A program made the position numbers and the translations under genes. Shown in pieces: positions 59,856 through 64,000 of a DNA stretch of 64,000 nucleotides. How positions within the stretch are numbered: the stretch's first letter is position 1; every line of letters starts with the position of its first letter. The stretch is from Hamiltosporidium tvaerminnensis (lineage: Eukaryota > Microsporidia > Dubosqiidae), in the NCBI GenBank assembly GCA_022605425.2, contig JAKIMF020000005.1, positions 124,001-188,000 on the forward strand. Direction: 5' to 3'. The notes under the pieces were generated by a model. It had not been told where the DNA came from and did no database searches. It saw only the letters and a list, made by a program, of their open reading frames with translations.

Positions 59856-60447
59856 TTTTTATCTATTAATTAAATATTAAACAACTCTTCCTATATTTTG
59901 AAATATTAGAAATTATAAATTGATTAAATATGGAATTCTATGGTCAATATACTTATAGTAATAAAATTTTTAACACAATATTTACTATTCTTTTCCTTAT
60001 ATTTGATAAAAATATATTTATTCTTTACGTATGAATTTACATTTATAAATTAAAATGATCAGAGTATTAGGTAAGCAATCAATGCTTTAAATATTGTTCT
60101 TTGACAAAGGCAGTACCTTTGGATTCATTATGAATTTTTAAATAAAATCTTTGTTTTTAATTTCTAAATTTATTTTTATTTATCAAACAAGAAATATGAA
60201 ATTATTTGAATGAGTGAGGCTGATATAAATTAACTTTACTTTTTAATAAATTATATTCGTAAATTCTGTATTCAATACATTTTTATGTTTGAAATTTAGA
60301 TAAATATTTAATAAATACAGTAAGTAGAGTGTTTGAATAAGCTGGAGTAGAATTGATTAAAATAAATATTTTATTTCTAAATATTTATAAAGAAAAATTA
60401 GAAGTAATAAAGGAATAGAAAATAGAGAAAAAAATAATTTATTTTTG
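59856..60447. other. Rest of the convergent ArfGAP/Leo1 gap
   Basis: AT-rich with no feature; it carries the 3' ends of both convergent genes. Confidence 0.5.
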
Positions 60448-60741
60448 TTAATTTTTTTTATGCATAAAACATTGGTGCTTTTCATTTACATGTGTGACCA
60501 TTTGGTACGAATCATTTTTTTCATTTAAAAAATATATTTTGTTGGGGAGATGTGTGCATGTAATTGGAAAAATATCTGTTCCTACTTTAAGTGACATTGT
60601 GCCGTCTTTGTACTTTATAAGTTTTGTGTTTGATTGCGTGTTACGCCATCTTACTTGTAGGCCACGTATTGATGTATCGTTTGGTTTGTATTCTTCTTCT
60701 ACAAATTCTAAATTCTTTGGTTTTTTGAAGAGAAAGAACAT
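60448..60741 (-). CDS. Minimal Leo1-like protein (Paf1 complex)
   Basis: Predicted core of Leo1, a Paf1-complex subunit that works with RNA polymerase II in elongation and histone modification. Only 97 residues, far shorter than other Leo1 proteins. The recognisable core is VRWR at 30-33, then SNTKLIKYKDGTMSLKVGTD (37-56) and IFPI, corresponding to the family's RWR...[24 protein letters not shown]. The acidic N-terminal and basic C-terminal tails of larger Leo1 proteins are absent; the protein ends in a basic FMHKKN. GGG on the plus strand at 60756-60758 gives CCC 15 bases before the ATG, supporting the start. It converges on the ArfGAP gene. The assignment rests on one motif block, so a different fold remains possible. 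Confidence 0.65.
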   Translation of the reverse strand: MFFLFKKPKNLEFVEEEYKPNDTSIRGLQVRWRNTQSNTKLIKYKDGTMSLKVGTDIFPITCTHLPNKIYFLNEKNDSYQMVTHVNEKHQCFMHKKN

Positions 60742-60944
60742 TTAAAAGAGATGAAGGGTGTGGTTTATTTAAAAAATTGTTCTTATATTTTTATAAATAA
60801 ATTTAGAGTCAATCGAAATTGGGGGGGGGGTATTTGGTTACTTCAAAGTACAGATTTAATATTTTTATAGAACGGAAAAATAATTTATTTAATAAAATAT
60901 GATACAAGGGTGTATTTTTTGTAATTAATAAAATTTCTTAGGTG
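60742..60944. other. Leo1 5' flank with a G10 run
   Basis: Contains GGG at 60756-60758 (the CCC motif of Leo1 on the minus strand) and a run of ten G at 60821-60830. The latter is either part of the same promoter (C10 on the minus strand) or the left edge of the retrotransposon relic that follows. Confidence 0.5.
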
Positions 60945-61375
60945 GAGAGAGGATAACCACATTAAAAACTTACTGCTTGTAATGGATGTATACAATCCGT
61001 ATTAAAATCATTTCTACCATTGTGGTAGAATATCAACCACACTGGATCTTTAGGCCAATCCCCTATAATCTCGAGTTATACTGATTAAAAGAAACAAATG
61101 GAAAACTTTCATTTGGACATCCTCGACAGGAGAGGTAAAAGAGGCTCGGAATAAGACAATATTTAGAATTTCTTGAAAATTTATTTTTTCTAACCTGGTA
61201 CGGTATTGTGACATAATATATAAGGTGATCTTTATAGGACTTCAATACAAGTAAGACTAGAGGCATATATTCAGTCGATAGTACTAAAAAAGACAGTCGA
61301 AGTAATTTTTTTTGATAGACGAAGAGAATTACAGTCAAGACTAAATACTAGTGAAAGCTGGGAAATGGTAAATTG
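60945..61375 (+). mobile_element. Non-LTR retrotransposon relic, internally deleted
   Basis: The left part (60945-61165) reads WREDNHIKNLLL, then in shifted frames GQSPIISSY and KQMENFHLDILDRRGKRGS, colinear with the relics at 13.9 and 47.6 kb. After a gap, 61190-61370 reads TWYGIVT and then EAYIQSIVLKKTVEVIFFDR and RRELQSRLNTSESWEM, the extreme C-terminus of the element, matching VLKKTVEAISL at 49.97 kb. The RT-proximal and endonuclease parts between the two are missing, so this copy arose by internal deletion. The minus-strand frame 61063-61338 is a shadow. Confidence 0.72.
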
Positions 61376-62454
61376 GATGTATTACATCTATAAAAGATAT
61401 ATGAACAATTTATAATTAATTAGATGCACAAATTAAAAATAAATAAAGTCATTATCAGAAGAAAAAGTCAAATTTATGAATCATAATTACTCTAAAAACC
61501 ATGAAAAGTGATTTATTGATTACAAAATATAGCAAAAAATCAAAAAATAAACAATGAAAGGGATTAAAACTGGAAAAATTAGTCCTGAAATACTCAGCTT
61601 CTACTAAAACTTATTTTTATGGTGGTTTTTAAACCTTTAAAAGTTTCTTTTCAAACTAACTAACAAACTAACTCTGCAGCGCTCAGATCTTGAAGAACTC
61701 GAGCCTCCTTGTTTATAATAGATACTTTAACAAACTGATAAATGAAATACTAGCTGTATTAATTTACAACAAAAACGTATTAAATAGATATAAATATCTC
61801 GGATGTAATTATATCTTAAATTTTAGCATATTTGCTATGATTAAAGTAAATAAATTTAATGGTATCCTTGATTAAAAACTAAGTAAGTAGTTTAAGCCTA
61901 AAAAAATTTTGTTTTTTAATTAGAAACATCATGAGCTAAAATATTTTTAACTCTTTTATATTTTCTTCTACCTCTTTAGTTATAGAATTATATAACAAGA
62001 TACTAATTTAGATTTTACATTGAATTAAATTATGTGTGTGACTATTACAGAAATCCAAAAAACCAAATTATAATCGTTAAATTTTACATTTAATCTGTAA
62101 AAGTATTTGTCGTTGCCGTAATTTTCGGGAAGGCAGCTAAGTTTGAATTACGTCTCTAACAAAGAGATCGTATTCCCGCTCACCATTCCTCTGTTGTTGT
62201 AAAGTAAAGAATTGTTTTTAGAAAAATTGTCTTTATTAATTTTGTTCATGATGGCACACCCCTCTAGTTTATTTTAAAATATAAAATAAAAATATAGTAT
62301 TTTGTGATATAAATAATATCACAGTCGTATAATTTTCCCAATAAAATAGTTTAAAATAGAAAGTTAATATTAAAACATTCGAAATAATGAATTACAGCTA
62401 AATAACCTGTCTTATACGAAGATTTATATAGAAAGCATTTTTATTATATGATGA
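61376..62454. other. 3' flank of the membrane-protein gene
   Basis: No gene. The left part may be the 3' tail of the relic. A GC-richer hairpin lies at 62126-62178, and a CACACCCCTCT word at ~62255 recalls the words in the two convergent arrays. The 61-codon frame at 61690-61875 is not supported. Confidence 0.5.
62126..62178. ncRNA. Candidate two-stem RNA hairpin
   Basis: Outer stem CGGGAA (62126-62131) with TTCCCG (62173-62178); inner stem ACGTCTCT (62150-62157) with AGAGATCGT (62163-62171), one bulged base, loop AACAA. The element is GC-richer than its flanks. It was compared with tRNA: the inner arm could mimic an anticodon arm, but no proper T-arm or D-arm pairs, so tRNA is not called. 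Its role is unknown. Confidence 0.3.
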
Positions 62455-63348
62455 CTAAGAGATATTATAAATCGTTTCTAGATTTTTTAAATATTCTGCC
62501 TCGTAAAATAAAAGAAAAATGGAGGATAGAATAGAAATTAATGCCGTAACTACCCGAAGAACCGGTATGTTTATATCAATCAAAGGCTTTGACTTTGCTA
62601 ATAACATATAATAGCTCCATATATAGACCGTAAGAAGAAAAATAACTACTAAACCACATATAATCATAAGACAATAAACTAAAATGGTAAAACATCCTAT
62701 TTCAGGTAATTCATTACCCTTGTAAACCATCATAAGTTTCTTACAAAAATCATACACTACAACACCGCAATCAAAAAAAGTTGTATAACAACTCATTATA
62801 ACAATCCATGGTTTATAATAGCATGAAAATTTATGATATATCTCAATATAATTATCTTTATATACTTCATCATTTTCGTTATATTTACTATACCAATATA
62901 TGGTGCTGTAAAACATAACTTTAATCAATAAAAATGTACCAAAGAATATGCATGATACTCGTGTAAGTTTCCAAAGAATAATATAGGCCAGATGTTTATA
63001 ACTTCTAATATCATTTGATATATTTTCACATAAAAAGATTAGCATTTTAAATACGACTGAAAACCAGAATAGAAAATCAAAAAATAACTCAATATTTCCT
63101 AAATTAATATCTTCGTAATAACTTTGAAATCGTTTTGATGAATTATTTATGTTTGTTTCTAGAATATCTGTTTTTTTATGAAACACAGTGAAAAATAATA
63201 AAATCAACATATTTATAGACATAAAACATATTAATCTAATAAACATGGAGTAATTTGTAAAGGAATTTAAATATTTGAATTTGAATTTGAATATAACATT
63301 AGAAAGCAATTTATCTTTCAAGTAAATATGTTTTTCTTGTAATAACAT
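62455..63348 (-). CDS. Multi-pass membrane protein, function unknown
   Basis: Open frame of 297 codons with a patterned product, so a real gene is likely. Hydrophobic segments lie at about residues 35-56, 86-107, 120-153 (long enough for one or two passes), 180-201, 219-250 and 259-283, giving about six to seven passes. Between segments 1 and 2 is a polar Asn/Ser-rich loop (60-84) and between 3 and 4 an acidic Tyr-rich loop (153-178). The N-terminal 30 residues are basic. No transporter or receptor signature was recognised. The AT-rich composition makes codon bias towards F/I/Y/N extreme. No CCC lies directly at the start, though CCACCTTC occurs ~65 bases upstream on the minus strand. Confidence 0.75.
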   Translation of the reverse strand: MLLQEKHIYLKDKLLSNVIFKFKFKYLNSFTNYSMFIRLICFMSINMLILLFFTVFHKKTDILETNINNSSKRFQSYYEDINLGNIELFFDFLFWFSVVFKMLIFLCENISNDIRSYKHLAYIILWKLTRVSCIFFGTFLLIKVMFYSTIYWYSKYNENDEVYKDNYIEIYHKFSCYYKPWIVIMSCYTTFFDCGVVVYDFCKKLMMVYKGNELPEIGCFTILVYCLMIICGLVVIFLLTVYIWSYYMLLAKSKPLIDINIPVLRVVTALISILSSIFLLFYEAEYLKNLETIYNIS

Positions 63349-63800
63349 TTTCTATATTTGGAAATAATAATTTGTACTAAAATGTATTTTTTTTAGAAAA
63401 AATGATTATAGAAGGTGGCATTATATAAATATAGAAATACAATTTCTAAAGAAATCAAATATTTTTTTTAATCAAAAGAAATTTTAATAAATTAAAAACG
63501 AAATATTTTAGAAAATAAAGAAATTTATTTGAATTTATTAACTAGTAAACTGTTTGCTAAGATTTGTTATGAATATAATGCTTCATATTTATGTCTTTAG
63601 CTATTTAAAATCAGATTAATTGTAATCTCTTATTTTTCCAAAAAAAACAATTTGATAAATTAAGATTTCTATTTGATAAAAATCATATCTGTTTCATCAA
63701 GTAGCAAGTTTTTATGGTTTTCATGACATTAACGAAGTTCTTTTTCTAAGATAAATACTACGCAAGAATATGCAGTATTTCTGTTTACTCTACACTTTAC
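63349..63800. other. 5' flank of the membrane-protein gene
   Basis: AT-rich with no supported feature. Confidence 0.5.
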
Positions 63801-64000
63801 GAACCGGAATAGGCTTTTAGCTAAGATATATCTCGGCGACTTACATGGAATCTACTTAGATGTTGTATTTCCATACCAAAAATATAACCTGCTAATTAGC
63901 ATTCCTGGCTTTTCAAAGAGCTTTTTGAATCTATTTTGTGCTAAGTCTTCTAACTAGAGTGAGTAAGGCTAGCTCTTTCTATGCTTTTACATGGTAATTA
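63801..64000. repeat. Unidentified dispersed repeat, copy B (runs off the window)
   Basis: Partly aligns with 43.75-43.88 kb through TCTACTTAGATGTTGTATTT (TCTACTGATTTGCATATTAT there), the exact TTCCTGGCTTTT, and TCTTCTAACTAGAGTG (TTTTCTAACACGTGTG there). It continues beyond the right edge, so its extent is unknown. Confidence 0.35.

Noticed and set aside
62120-62190. tRNA gene
   Set aside because: An anticodon-like arm can be drawn on either strand, but there is no valid D-arm plus T-arm combination and either U33 or the position-37 purine is lost; kept only as an unnamed hairpin.

Overview
The window looks like a piece of a large, repeat-swollen microsporidian genome. The evidence is very high AT content, short intron-poor eukaryotic genes, CCC or GGG runs a few bases ahead of several start codons, a 26-nt intron directly after the ATG of ribosomal protein eS17, and relics of a non-LTR retrotransposon of a type I know from microsporidian genomes. 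The low gene density fits the expanded genomes (Hamiltosporidium- or Edhazardia-like lineages), but the sequence alone does not fix the genus. No rRNA, no convincing tRNA, no CRISPR and no bacterial-style operon was seen.

Layout. Bases 1-24995 are a gene desert of AT-rich decayed sequence holding two copies of a ~215-bp dispersed module (6.6 and 19.8 kb) and one retrotransposon fragment (13.9 kb). One orphan gene of 478 codons lies at 25.0-26.4 kb. From 26.4 to 45 kb there is another desert with four more copies of the module (26.7, 29.6, 33.8 and, on the opposite strand, 38.6 kb), a 29-unit hexamer repeat (36.6 kb), an N-terminal retrotransposon remnant (37.4-37.8 kb) and an unidentified repeat (43.4-43.9 kb).

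The gene-bearing part starts at 45 kb: a membrane-anchored USP-type ubiquitin hydrolase (+), a retrotransposon-relic zone (47.6-50.0 kb), eS17 (+, spliced), an amino acid/auxin permease family transporter (-), a minus-strand retrotransposon relic (53.7-54.3 kb), a homeodomain protein (-), another small relic (57.6 kb), a Glo3-type ArfGAP (+), a very small Leo1-like protein (-), a further relic (60.9-61.4 kb) and a multi-pass membrane protein (-).

The genes do not form one pathway. They are housekeeping functions (translation, nutrient uptake, COPI traffic, transcription, ubiquitin turnover) separated by transposon debris. The clearest architectural signal is that the two convergent intergenic gaps among recognised neighbours (eS17/transporter and ArfGAP/Leo1) both carry tandem arrays built on a shared TTAACACCCC-like word, which may mark 3' ends.
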